Part shown: positions 1 to 8,189 of the stretch, piece by piece | Numbering within the stretch: position 1 is the stretch's first letter | Layout of the letters: every line of letters starts with the position of its first letter | Assembly (NCBI GenBank): GCA_003557545.1 | Contig: PWOD01000064.1 | Span: forward strand, 1-27,307 | Length of the DNA: 27,307 nt | Reading direction: 5' to 3' | Source of the DNA: a bacterium | Lineage (GTDB): Bacteria; T1Sed10-126 | Made by a program: the position numbers and the translations under genes | Notes under the pieces: model-generated | The model's database searches: none | What the model was told of the DNA's origin: nothing | Seen by the model: only the letters and a program-made list of their open reading frames with translations

Positions 1-930
1 AAGATGCGTCCTGCCGGCCGTGGTAGGCGTGAAGCCGAGTTTGTTCGTCTGCAGGATCAACTCAAGCAGGAAGGGGCGTTGGATTCGGCCCGGAAGCGGC
101 CGCTGCCTCGGTTTCTCATGTCGGTCGGAGTTGTCACTTCGGCAGACGGGGCAGCTTTCTGGGATATTGTTCAGACTTTGAAACGTCGTTGCCCGATTAT
201 TAAAATAGTGCTGCACCATACACGGGTTAATGGGGAAGAGTCCGCTTCGGAAATAGCGGCAGCAATTAGACGACTACCGCAGCTGGTTGATATAGATTGT
301 ATGATAATTGGTCGCGGTGGTGGTTCGCCTGAGGATCTCTGGGGTTTTAACCGTGAAGAGGTGGCCCGCGCGATTCTTGATTCTCCCTGTCCCGTGATCA
401 GTGCTGTGGGTCATGAGGTTGATCTGACGATTTCAGATCTGGTGGCTGATCATCGATCACCAACCCCTACCGCGGCGGCTGAAGAGGTTGCTCCAGAACT
501 TGTGGAATTCAAAGAGAGGTTGGACAAACAGCTGGTCAGTCTTTATAGAAATAGTAGAAATCAGCTTGATAGAGGCTGGGATCATCTGGTTTATACGGCA
601 GAAAAACAGGTTTTTTCTAATCCCGAAAGCTGGCTGAAAAATTTTCGGCAGCAGTTGTTGGTGAGGTTTGAAAGATTATTTAATCAGTATAAAAAATTTA
701 TTGAAGATGCCTCCCATCGGCTGGATAGAAGGACTGAAAGGTTGAACTCGCTGAATCCTCAGAAGGTTCTGGAAAGAGGATATACTCTGGTTAAACAGAA
801 GGGTAAAATTGTTAGTTCGGTTGAAGCTGTCAAACCGGAGGAGAAGCTGATGGTTCAGTGGCATGATGGAACGATTGAGTTTGAACTGGTAGAAGAGAGG
901 ATGGTCCGGTCGGACGGGGCGAACCAATAA
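1..930 (+). CDS. xseA: Exodeoxyribonuclease VII large subunit, 3' part (5' end outside window)
   Basis: Catalytic subunit of exonuclease VII, which degrades single-stranded DNA in both directions into oligonucleotides during repair. The reading frame is open from base 1, so the gene is cut by the window edge; the ATG at 4 is an internal Met. The N-terminal OB-fold (roughly 100 residues in the family) is missing. The visible part opens in the linker before the nuclease domain and contains the family landmarks GVVTS, IGRGGGSPEDLW, AVGHEVDLTISD and the RSPTPTAAAE stretch, then a long charged helical region (about residues 160-260) and the usual C-terminal VLERGYTLV segment. xseB follows after 22 bp. 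Family assignment is secure; only the length is incomplete. Confidence 0.96.
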   Translation, partial: KMRPAGRGRREAEFVRLQDQLKQEGALDSARKRPLPRFLMSVGVVTSADGAAFWDIVQTLKRRCPIIKIVLHHTRVNGEESASEIAAAIRRLPQLVDIDCMIIGRGGGSPEDLWGFNREEVARAILDSPCPVISAVGHEVDLTISDLVADHRSPTPTAAAEEVAPELVEFKERLDKQLVSLYRNSRNQLDRGWDHLVYTAEKQVFSNPESWLKNFRQQLLVRFERLFNQYKKFIEDASHRLDRRTERLNSLNPQKVLERGYTLVKQKGKIVSSVEAVKPEEKLMVQWHDGTIEFELVEERMVRSDGANQ

Positions 931-952
931 TTTTTTTGTCAGGAGTGAACAG

Positions 953-1201
953 GTGATGGAACAGTCTGAAAAAATAGCTAAGAGCTTTGAGGAAGCTATG
1001 GAAGAGCTGCAGAAAATCTCCCAAAAATTGGAAACAGAGGCCGTATCACTGGAGACAGCAATGGAAAATTTTAAACAGGGACTGGGATTAATTAAGTTTT
1101 GTAAAAAGCGACTGGCTGAGGCTGAACTGCTGATCCAGGAGGTAGATCTGTCGGATCCGGATAATCCGGTGATCAAAACAAAAGAGGGGAGAGAAAGTTA
1201 A
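953..1201 (+). CDS. xseB: Exodeoxyribonuclease VII small subunit
   Basis: Small all-helical subunit that binds the XseA coiled-coil arms to form active exonuclease VII. It is 82 residues, normal for the family, with the typical pattern of an N-terminal SFEEAMEELQKI helix, a short turn (ETEAVSLE), and a second helix running through FKQGLGLIKFCKKRL. An AGGAG at 941-945 serves either GTG 953 (7 nt spacing) or ATG 956 (10 nt); I use 953 but the two differ by one residue. Its TAA overlaps the ispA ATG by one base (TAATG at 1199-1203), so translation of the two is probably coupled. Confidence 0.95.
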   Translation: MMEQSEKIAKSFEEAMEELQKISQKLETEAVSLETAMENFKQGLGLIKFCKKRLAEAELLIQEVDLSDPDNPVIKTKEGRES

Positions 1202-2097
1202 TGCCAGAGTTACCGGAACTGCCAGATTTTTATCAGGAGCAATATGCTCGAGTCAACCGGGCGATTGATCAGTGGCTACCCCAGCCGGGTAAAGATCCTG
1301 AAAAGTTAGTTGAAGGAATGCGTTATGCAGTGCTTAACGGCGGAAAACGTCTGCGCGGAGTTTTAGTGCTTGAAGCAGGGAAAATTAGTGGTGCAAAACC
1401 GGCGGTGGTTGAGGGGATAGCGGCGGCGGTTGAGCTGATACATGCTTATTCCCTGGTGCATGATGATCTGCCGGCAATGGATGATGATGATTATCGCCGG
1501 GGTCAGCCGTCGGTACATAAAAAATATAATGAAGGGCTGGCTATACTGGTGGGTGATGCTCTGTTAACAGAAGCTTTCGGACTGTTGACCCGGCTGTTTG
1601 TTAAACAGCGGGTAAGCGGGGGTTTGGAAATTTTATCCGAGCTAACTGAGGCGATCGGTTATGCAGGTTTGATTGGCGGTCAGGTTTTAGATCTGGACGG
1701 CCCTATCTCCGGCGATGGATTGGAGGAACTCGATCAGATTCACCGCTGGAAGACCGGTGCGCTGATAACTGTCAGCTTAACTGCGGGGGCCCGCGCCGGT
1801 CAGGTTTCCGATCGGTTGTTGCAAGTTCTGACAAAGTTTGGTCAGTCGATCGGACTGGCTTTTCAAATCAAAGATGACCTGCTCGATGTTACAGCAGATT
1901 TTGCTACTCTGGGCAAGCAGATCGGAGCTGACGAGCGTGAAGACAAGCTGACATACCCACGTTTACTGGGAATAGAAAAATCACAGGTACGGGCCGAAAA
2001 ATTGGTCGAGACAGCAGTTGAGTTGCTAGAGGAAACAACTGCTGGTGGAGAGCGGCTGGCTGCTCTTGCCCGGTTTATTATTGAACGGGACCGCTAG
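1201..2097 (+). CDS. ispA: Polyprenyl synthetase (farnesyl/geranylgeranyl diphosphate synthase)
   Basis: Condenses IPP with DMAPP or GPP to make short-chain prenyl diphosphates, the precursors of undecaprenyl carriers and quinones. The 298 residues carry the first aspartate-rich motif DDLPAMD at 88-94, the upstream LNGGKRLR (46-52 region) that binds the diphosphate, and the second aspartate-rich motif KDDLLD at 224-229. Two residues lie between the paired Asp and the third Asp beyond the usual bacterial FPPS pattern (DDxxxxD), which fits IspA-type FPP synthases. The start overlaps the xseB stop. The xseA-xseB-ispA-dxs order is common in Firmicutes and many other bacteria. Exact product chain length cannot be read from the sequence. 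Confidence 0.94.
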   Translation: MPELPELPDFYQEQYARVNRAIDQWLPQPGKDPEKLVEGMRYAVLNGGKRLRGVLVLEAGKISGAKPAVVEGIAAAVELIHAYSLVHDDLPAMDDDDYRRGQPSVHKKYNEGLAILVGDALLTEAFGLLTRLFVKQRVSGGLEILSELTEAIGYAGLIGGQVLDLDGPISGDGLEELDQIHRWKTGALITVSLTAGARAGQVSDRLLQVLTKFGQSIGLAFQIKDDLLDVTADFATLGKQIGADEREDKLTYPRLLGIEKSQVRAEKLVETAVELLEETTAGGERLAALARFIIERDR

Positions 2098-2109
2098 ACT
2101 AAAATACGG

Positions 2110-2115
2110 TATAAT
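2110..2115 (+). promoter_or_regulatory. Possible -10 element upstream of dxs
   Basis: A perfect TATAAT lies in the 75-bp gap between ispA and dxs. No good -35 sits at 16-18 bp (the nearest TTGAAC, 2081-2086, is 23 bp away) and the preceding bases are CGG, only a partial extended -10. This could be an internal promoter for dxs-tlyA-recN, or chance in AT-rich sequence. Confidence 0.3.
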
Positions 2116-2172
2116 CTTTAGTGGAAACAGTAAAAGAGTAAAAATCCTGTCATTCGGTGGAGGTAAATTAGT

Positions 2173-4065
2173 ATGGTTGTATCGGTGGAAAATATTAAAT
2201 CACCTGCAGATATTAAAGAACTCACTGTTGAGCAACTTACAGAACTGGCCAATTCCTGTCGGGAAAAGTTAATTGAATCAGTTTCTGAAACCGGCGGTCA
2301 TTTCGGTCCTAATCTCGGGGTTGTGGAGTTGACTGTAGCCCTGCATTACGTCTTTGATTCACCGGTTGATCGGTTAATCTGGGATGTTGGTCATCAGGCG
2401 TACATTCATAAAATGCTTACAGGTCGGGCAAATAAACTTACGACGATTCGTAAATCTGGTGGGCTCAGCGGTTTTTTGAAAAAGGCCGAGTCCGAACATG
2501 ATATTTTTAATGCCGGACATGCCTCCACCTCTATTTCTGCTGCTTCAGGCGTGGCAGCTGCCAAACAGAATTTTCCTGATATAGGCCAGGTTGTGGCGAT
2601 CATTGGTGACGGTGCTCTGACCGGAGGTATGGCCTATGAGGGTCTGAATAATGCTGGTGGTGAGCGTCTCGATATGACAGTTGTGCTGAACGATAACGGG
2701 ATGGCAATTGCGGAAAATGTGGGGGCGATAACTGAGTATTTTGACCGTTTGATTCATCTTCCTGCTTATGAGCAGATGAAAAGTGAAGTGAAAAAAATTC
2801 TTGATCGGGGACCAAAACGGCTGGGCAGGAAGGCGACCGCTCTGGCTCGAAGATTTGAAATGAGTTTGAAAAACCTGGTAATTCCGCGGTTAATGTTTGA
2901 AGAGTTTGGGTTTCGTTATTTTGGTCCGGTCGATGGGCATGATATTCCTAAACTGGTGGCTGAGTTTGAAAAAGTTAAGGAATATGAGGGGCCGAGATTT
3001 GTTCATGTGTTGACTGAAAAAGGCCATGGATACGCGCCGGCTACGGAGGATCAGTATGCTAATCATGCGGTGCGTCCGTTTGATATAGAAACCGGTAAGC
3101 CCCGGGAAACTAACCGCTTGCCCAAATGGTCCCGCCGGGTGGGCCAGACACTCTGTTCAATTGGAGATCAGGATGACAAAGTTATGGTAATTTCTGCGGC
3201 AATGAAAAAGGGCACGGGAACCGTACCTTTTGCCGAGCGGTTTCCTCAGCGGTTTTTCGACGTGGGAATTGCTGAACAGCATGCGGTTACCTTTGCCGGT
3301 GGCCTGGCCAGCGAAGGGAGTAAACCGTTTGTATGTATTTATTCATCATTTCTTCAGCGGGCTTATGATCAGATTTTTCATGATGTGTGTTTGATGAATT
3401 TACCGGTTAAATTTTTGCTGGATCGAGCCGGGATTGTTGGTGGTGACGGGGAAACACATCAGGGTATTTTCGATCTTTCCTATCTCAGGGCTTTACCCAA
3501 CATGGTTATTGGAGCTCCAGCCACGGACCGGCTGTTACAAAGTTATATTAAAACCGCCGCCGGTTATGATCAACACCCGATAGCCATCCGATTTCCCCGG
3601 GCTACTGTTTCACAGGAGGATGCCAGCGATTTTGCTGATTTAGAGATTTTAACACCGGGGGAGGGAAAATTAGTCAGACAGGGTTCTGATCTGTCGATTT
3701 TTGCAGTGGGCCCTATTTTACAGGAGGCTCTAAAAGCGGCAGAACAGCTGGCTGAAGAGGGTATTGAGGTTGAGGTAATCGATCCACGCTGGGTCAAACC
3801 ACTGGATGAAAAATTGCTGCTGCAGTCAGTTAAAAAAACTGGCAGGCTGATTACTCTTGAGGAAGGGATCAGCTCCGGTGGATTTGGGGGAGCTGTTCTG
3901 GAGTTACTGTCGCGGCATAATATTCGGGTCAACAGCCGGGTTTGTGGGGTAGACGGGGGAATTGTTCCGCATGGTGAACGGTCTGAATATTTACAAAAGT
4001 TTGGGCTTACTGCTGAGGGAATAATCGAAACTACAAGGCAGGTGCTGACGGCAGCTGAAGATTAA
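2173..4065 (+). CDS. dxs: 1-deoxy-D-xylulose-5-phosphate synthase
   Basis: Thiamine-diphosphate enzyme that joins pyruvate and glyceraldehyde-3-phosphate, the first and often rate-limiting step of the MEP isoprenoid pathway. At 630 residues it is full length. The ThDP/Mg site is visible as GDGAL (145-149) with NDN (173-175); His43 in GGHFGPNLG and His429 in GETHQG are substrate/cofactor contacts in the family; the catalytic Glu is E368 in DVGIAEQHAVTF; DRAG is at 417-420. The C-terminal transketolase domain follows (about 490-625). GGTGGAGGT at 2157-2163 is a strong ribosome site 9 nt before the ATG. The gene sits between ispA and tlyA, a classic isoprenoid neighbourhood. The stop codon lies inside the probable tlyA start region. 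Confidence 0.98.
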   Translation: MVVSVENIKSPADIKELTVEQLTELANSCREKLIESVSETGGHFGPNLGVVELTVALHYVFDSPVDRLIWDVGHQAYIHKMLTGRANKLTTIRKSGGLSGFLKKAESEHDIFNAGHASTSISAASGVAAAKQNFPDIGQVVAIIGDGALTGGMAYEGLNNAGGERLDMTVVLNDNGMAIAENVGAITEYFDRLIHLPAYEQMKSEVKKILDRGPKRLGRKATALARRFEMSLKNLVIPRLMFEEFGFRYFGPVDGHDIPKLVAEFEKVKEYEGPRFVHVLTEKGHGYAPATEDQYANHAVRPFDIETGKPRETNRLPKWSRRVGQTLCSIGDQDDKVMVISAAMKKGTGTVPFAERFPQRFFDVGIAEQHAVTFAGGLASEGSKPFVCIYSSFLQRAYDQIFHDVCLMNLPVKFLLDRAGIVGGDGETHQGIFDLSYLRALPNMVIGAPATDRLLQSYIKTAAGYDQHPIAIRFPRATVSQEDASDFADLEILTPGEGKLVRQGSDLSIFAVGPILQEALKAAEQLAEEGIEVEVIDPRWVKPLDEKLLLQSVKKTGRLITLEEGISSGGFGGAVLELLSRHNIRVNSRVCGVDGGIVPHGERSEYLQKFGLTAEGIIETTRQVLTAAED

Positions 4066-4789
4066 AAAACTGGTCAAACTGCTGGTTGAACGGCAGCTGG
4101 CGGCAACCGATAATGAGGCCCGGAAGTTGATTGAAAAGGGCCAGGTTCTGGTGGATGGGTTTCCTGTAAAAAAGGTGGAGACCCGGGTGAAACAGAGCAG
4201 TTCTTTGAAGCTGGTAAACAATCGAGATGATTGGGTGGGCCGGGCAGCCCGGAAGATCTGGCCGTTTCTTCAGCGTGGATGGTTGACCCCGGAAAACAGG
4301 GTGGCGGTTGACGTCGGTGCTTCGACCGGGGGGTTTACTCAGGCCCTGTTGAAAAAATCGGCCCGGCTGGTTTATGCAGTTGATGTTGGTTACGGACAGC
4401 TGGATTATAGTATTCAGCAGGACGATCGGGTTAGACAGCTGGATAGATATAATTTTCGTTATGCGGTGGCCGAAGATTTCCAGCCGGCCGCCGAGATTTT
4501 TACAATGGATGTTTCGTTCATTTCCACAACGATGTTGATAGCTCCTTTAAAAAAAATTATTGTTCCAAACAGTTCCGGGATGGTTTTGATCAAGCCGCAG
4601 TTTGAAGCTACCCGTCGGGAGGCAGGGGATGGAATTATTCGCTCTAAAAATAAGCGAGTGGAGATAGTTGAACGGGTTCTGCAAGGCTGGAGGAGAGAGG
4701 GGTTTGAAGTTGTTGAATGTGAGCCTTCTCCACTGGTGGGATCTTCGGGTAATCAGGAGTTTGTCGCATTATTTAAATTTTTGCTATAG
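4061..4789 (+). CDS. tlyA: TlyA-type rRNA 2'-O-methyltransferase (probable non-standard start codon)
   Basis: S4-domain plus FtsJ-like SAM methyltransferase; characterised members methylate 16S/23S rRNA and some have been called hemolysins. The SAM site is clear (DVGASTGGF at about 84-92, then YAVDVGYGQLDY), followed by MDVSFIS (about 149-155) and LIKPQFE (about 176-182). The S4 RNA-binding domain begins with KKLVKLLVERQLA, encoded directly downstream of ATT 4061. There is no ATG, GTG or TTG ahead of it: the in-frame stop is TGA at 4046-4048 and only CTG 4055, ATT 4061 and CTG 4070 are available. The TTG at 4127 would remove half of the S4 domain. I infer ATT 4061, which overlaps the dxs stop; CTG 4055 is the alternative. 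The usual SRGG-x-KL segment reads GRAARKI here. Confidence 0.85.
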   Translation: MKKLVKLLVERQLAATDNEARKLIEKGQVLVDGFPVKKVETRVKQSSSLKLVNNRDDWVGRAARKIWPFLQRGWLTPENRVAVDVGASTGGFTQALLKKSARLVYAVDVGYGQLDYSIQQDDRVRQLDRYNFRYAVAEDFQPAAEIFTMDVSFISTTMLIAPLKKIIVPNSSGMVLIKPQFEATRREAGDGIIRSKNKRVEIVERVLQGWRREGFEVVECEPSPLVGSSGNQEFVALFKFLL

Positions 4790-4801
4790 GAGCAGGTTAT
4801 A

Positions 4802-6454
4802 TTGTTAGAATCGGTCACTCTCAAAAATCTTGCCCTGATTGATAATCTGCAGGCTGAGTTTGGCCCCGGACTGAATGTTATAACCGGGGCGACCGGTTCC
4901 GGGAAAACTCTACTTTTAAAGGGGATAAAGCTGGTTCTGGGTGAACGGGCCAGTTATGAACTGTTGTCGGCCGAGGCCGACGCGGCTGTTGTTTCGGCTT
5001 TTTTTCAGTTTTCACCGGATGAGCTTCCTGAGGATCTAACGGATCAGGGTGGAGAGCTTCATTGTCGCCGTGTACTTAATCAGAACCACAGTAGTAAAGC
5101 TTATTTGAATGGTGAACGGGTACGGTTAGCCAGCCTCCAGAGATTGCGTAATGAAATAATCGATTTCCATGGCCAGCATGACAATCAAAATATTTTCAAA
5201 CACAGTTATGCCCGGCAGGCGGTTGATCTTTTTGCCGGCAATCAAAAGCTTTTATATGACTATCAGCAGGTTTATCAGGCAAAGTGTGATTTAAGTCGGA
5301 AAATTGAGGGTTTGAAGAATCAGCGAAGCCGGGCGCGAGGGCAAGGAGAGCTGATTTCTCACCAGGTTGAGGAGTTAGAGAGATTTGCCCCTGAGGAGAA
5401 TGAATGGGAGTTGATTGAGGAAAAACGGCGGGAGATGGAAAACCATGAAGAGTTACATAGAAACCTCATGAGCTGTCTGGAAACTCTGGAAGCTCCAGAC
5501 TGTTCGATCAGTGAGTTGATAAACAATCTGCAATATCAATTAGAGCGGCTGACCCGGGGTGATCAGCAGTTTGATGATTGGGTGGGAGAACTGGAGGGGA
5601 TGGGACGCCAGCTTGAAGAGTTGCGTTATCAGCTGCGTTCTGTGCAGGAAGAAACCGGCTTTTCACCGGACAGTTACGAACGTTTAATGGATCGCCGGGG
5701 GCGTTGGATGCAGCTGGCCCGAAAATATAATCTACCGGTGGAGATGCTGGCAGAACATTATCTTAAATTGCGGAATCAGTTGGATTTTTTGAAAACATTA
5801 GACAATCAGATAGAGAAGCTTAATGAGCAGATGAGCGGGGTTGAACAAAGCCTGGTGCAAGCGGCGGAGGAGCTCAGTGAATCTCGCCGGCAAGCTGCCA
5901 AAAAACTTCAGGCAGAGGTGGTTGAAAGGCTTTGTTCACTCAACCTGGAAAAAGCAAAATTTGAGGTAGAAATTCTGCCGGACGATTATCATTCCGACGG
6001 ACAGGATGAGGTGCGATGGTTATTCTCTTCACATCACTCGGAGCCGCTTGATATATTGCAGAAACGGGTATCAGGGGGGGAAATATCGAGGGTTTTACTG
6101 GCGGTTAAGTCAGCCCTTGCGGCGGCGGATAAAACCCCCATACTGGTATTTGATGAGATTGATGTGGGAATTTCCGGGGAAGAGGCCAGAACTGTTGGTG
6201 AAGTGCTGGCCGAGCTGGCTCGTTTTCATCAGGTTATTTGTATAACTCATCTGCCACTGGTCAGTATTTTTGCTGATAATCATCTGCTGGTTGAGCGAAA
6301 AGATGATGCACAGTCTGTTAACATAACTGCGAAAAAACTGCAGGGTGATGATAAAATTAATGAACTGGCCCGGTTATTGTCGGGTGATGTTAGTTCTGCA
6401 GTCTCACGTGAGCAGGCGCTCAAACTTTTACAAGAGGCCGGTAAAGATGGTTGA
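4802..6454 (+). CDS. recN: DNA repair protein RecN (SMC-like ATPase)
   Basis: SMC-family ATPase that acts early in double-strand-break repair and promotes cohesion of broken DNA. At 550 residues it matches the family. Walker A is GATGSGKT (29-36), slightly off the usual GETGAGKS; the RecN-typical DFHGQHDNQ follows near residue 121-129; a long coiled-coil region spans about 150-390; the ABC signature RVSGGEISR and Walker B LVFDEIDVGISG lie in the C-terminal half, with a conserved CITHLP switch. The start is TTG 4802, supported by AGGAG at 4788-4792 (9 nt spacing), which overlaps the tlyA stop. nadK and argR, often found between tlyA and recN in Firmicutes, are absent here. Confidence 0.96.
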   Translation: MLESVTLKNLALIDNLQAEFGPGLNVITGATGSGKTLLLKGIKLVLGERASYELLSAEADAAVVSAFFQFSPDELPEDLTDQGGELHCRRVLNQNHSSKAYLNGERVRLASLQRLRNEIIDFHGQHDNQNIFKHSYARQAVDLFAGNQKLLYDYQQVYQAKCDLSRKIEGLKNQRSRARGQGELISHQVEELERFAPEENEWELIEEKRREMENHEELHRNLMSCLETLEAPDCSISELINNLQYQLERLTRGDQQFDDWVGELEGMGRQLEELRYQLRSVQEETGFSPDSYERLMDRRGRWMQLARKYNLPVEMLAEHYLKLRNQLDFLKTLDNQIEKLNEQMSGVEQSLVQAAEELSESRRQAAKKLQAEVVERLCSLNLEKAKFEVEILPDDYHSDGQDEVRWLFSSHHSEPLDILQKRVSGGEISRVLLAVKSALAAADKTPILVFDEIDVGISGEEARTVGEVLAELARFHQVICITHLPLVSIFADNHLLVERKDDAQSVNITAKKLQGDDKINELARLLSGDVSSAVSREQALKLLQEAGKDG

Positions 6455-6480
6455 GAATGGCGACATAATCTTGATGCTTG

Positions 6481-7101
6481 ATGGTGGCAGTCTTTGCCCT
6501 GGCAATAAGTGCGCATGAAGCGGCTCATGCTTATGCGGCAAAAAAATGTGGTGATCTGACGGCTGATCGTATGGGAAGAATATCATTGAATCCGCTGGTT
6601 CATGTTGATCTGTTTGGCACAATTTTATTGCCGGCATTTTTGATCTTATCCGGTTCACCGTTATTGTTTGGCTGGGCGAAACCGGTCCCGGTTAATACTG
6701 CCAACCTCAATAATCCCCGGCGGGATTCGGCGATTGTTTCAGCTGCCGGACCAATGACTAATTTGCTGTTAGTCCTGGTCGGAGTTACTGTGACGGTTAT
6801 TTTTTTCCCCTTGCTCAGAGGGGTCGAGGGAGCTTTGAGATTGCTCTATTTTAATACAGTAATTAATGTGGTGTTGATGGTGTTTAACCTGATTCCTGTT
6901 CCGCCTCTCGACGGGGGAAAGATTTTTCATTATTTTGCCTCTGCCGAGCAGGAAAAATTTTTACGGGAACATAGTTATCTGCTTATGATAGGTTTTTTGC
7001 TTCTTCTGTTTACCGGTATACTGGGTCAAGTTTTTGGATTTTTTATCAATTTTGTTCTATCTGTTCAGCAGTTATTACTCGTTTTTGTCTGGGGTGTTTA
7101 G
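6481..7101 (+). CDS. M50-family (site-2-protease-like) membrane zinc metalloprotease
   Basis: Integral membrane protein of the bacterial M50 rhomboid-sized group related to site-2 proteases; substrates are usually unknown. The zinc motif HEAAH is at 12-16, followed by the family pattern GDLTADRMGRISLNP and HVDLFGT, the FGWAKPVPVN loop (63-72), AAGPMTN (88-94), and NLIPVPPLDGG whose Asp144 is the third metal ligand. Four to five hydrophobic segments are visible. ATG 6481 (or TTG 6478) has no ribosome site and leaves the first membrane helix short. An ATG at 6447 with AGAGG at 6433-6437 would supply the missing helix but lies in another frame (see findings). It follows recN by 26 bp, where sporulating Firmicutes commonly have spoIVB and spo0A. 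Confidence 0.88.
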   Translation: MVAVFALAISAHEAAHAYAAKKCGDLTADRMGRISLNPLVHVDLFGTILLPAFLILSGSPLLFGWAKPVPVNTANLNNPRRDSAIVSAAGPMTNLLLVLVGVTVTVIFFPLLRGVEGALRLLYFNTVINVVLMVFNLIPVPPLDGGKIFHYFASAEQEKFLREHSYLLMIGFLLLLFTGILGQVFGFFINFVLSVQQLLLVFVWGV

Positions 7102-7104
7102 AAT

Positions 7105-8163
7105 ATGTTGAAACTGGCTCCACAAGGTTATCTTGCCGGTGAGGGAATTTTTCAAACAATTGGTGAACGGCTGGAAAAGCTTGGAGAAAGGGTATTTGTC
7201 ATTACTGACAAGTTTGCCCATAAGAAGTATGAAGATATTATTCGCAGCTCAATAAAGGAGTCGATGCTGGGGGTTAGTTTTGAAGTCTGCCTGGGCCGCT
7301 GCTGCCTGCCGGAGATCGAACGGCTGTCTGAACAGGCCTCTGATGAGAAAGCTGATATTGTTGTTGGGTTAGGAGGTAGCTCAACGGTTGATGTGAGCAA
7401 ATTTGTTGGCCAGATGATTTCAGTTCCGGTAGTAACAGCACCCACGGTTGCCTCCTCTTCAGCTGCATTTACAGGTCATGTGGAACTTTATAGCGAGGAT
7501 GGGGATTATATTAAGCGGGAGTTTCTTGAAAGTTGTCCGAGGTTGTTGATACTGGATTATAAGGCGGCCGGATTAGCCTCCCAACGTCATCTTATAGCCG
7601 GTATAGCTGACGCGTACAGCACTGCTGTCGATCATCCCCGTGACCCATCTAATCTACCTGAAATAATGGTTGGTAAACTGGCGGAAAGTTTGAAGAATAT
7701 TCTGGAAAGTAACGCTGCTGGGGCGATTAAGTCTGCCGAGGATGGAGTGGTAACAGAACAACTTAAACTGGTTGTAGAGGCTATTATTTTGCAGAATGGT
7801 CTGTTGCAAACTCTGGTCACTGATCCTTCACCGGGGATGCTGTCACGTATACTGGCTCGCCAGCTCCTGCCATTTGCTGAAGCGGAGCCTCTACTGGGTG
7901 AAATGGTCGCTTTCTGTTCGCTTGTTCAGGCAGGTTACAGGGGGGTAAAATTTGTTGAGGATATTTACAGTTTTTATCAAACTGTGGATTTAACATCGGG
8001 ACTGGATGAGCTGGGCATATCAGCCAATCAGCGGGATGAGCTATTAAAAGAGGCGGCAGAAGCGGTAGATAGCCACTTGCCCGGCGTTGAGCTGGACGTC
8101 GATGAGCTGGTCGATAGGGTCGAGCAGACCGATCGATTTATCAAAAATAAGGCGATATCCTGA
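7105..8163 (+). CDS. Glycerol-dehydrogenase-fold (iron-ADH superfamily) protein with degenerate metal site
   Basis: The fold is that of GldA / glycerol-1-phosphate dehydrogenase. The N-terminal half has an NAD-binding pattern (VVGLGGSSTVDVSK at about 86-99, then PVVTAPTVASSSA at 108-120 and ELYSEDGDY), and the metal-ligand region AGIADA with Asp169. The two histidines that normally complete the Fe/Zn site are not there: where the family has H-x-HGE-x-VAF the protein reads EPLLGEMVAF (261-270), and no His is found near residue 252. The enzyme may have changed chemistry, use another cofactor arrangement, or be inactive. GGGGTG at 7091-7096 is the ribosome site, 8 nt before the ATG; the gap to the M50 gene is 3 bp, so they are co-transcribed. 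Substrate unknown. Confidence 0.82.
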   Translation: MLKLAPQGYLAGEGIFQTIGERLEKLGERVFVITDKFAHKKYEDIIRSSIKESMLGVSFEVCLGRCCLPEIERLSEQASDEKADIVVGLGGSSTVDVSKFVGQMISVPVVTAPTVASSSAAFTGHVELYSEDGDYIKREFLESCPRLLILDYKAAGLASQRHLIAGIADAYSTAVDHPRDPSNLPEIMVGKLAESLKNILESNAAGAIKSAEDGVVTEQLKLVVEAIILQNGLLQTLVTDPSPGMLSRILARQLLPFAEAEPLLGEMVAFCSLVQAGYRGVKFVEDIYSFYQTVDLTSGLDELGISANQRDELLKEAAEAVDSHLPGVELDVDELVDRVEQTDRFIKNKAIS

Positions 8164-8169
8164 TCTTAG

Positions 8170-8189
8170 AAAATAGCCGGTTATTTTTT
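8170..8189. terminator. Possible bidirectional Rho-independent terminator
   Basis: An inverted repeat AAAATAG / TTATTTT with a CCGG loop is followed on the plus strand by a run of Ts. It begins 7 bp after the dehydrogenase-fold stop and lies between two convergent genes, so it could end transcripts from both sides. The stem is short and AT-rich, so it is only a fair candidate. Confidence 0.38.

Noticed and set aside
4-6. ATG at 4 as the true start of xseA
   Set aside because: The frame is open to base 1 and the protein would lack the OB-fold and begin in the middle of a conserved linker; the gene is cut by the window edge.
676-1176. 166-codon minus-strand open frame across xseA-xseB
   Set aside because: Antisense to two secure genes and rich in Ser/Phe as expected from a shadow frame.
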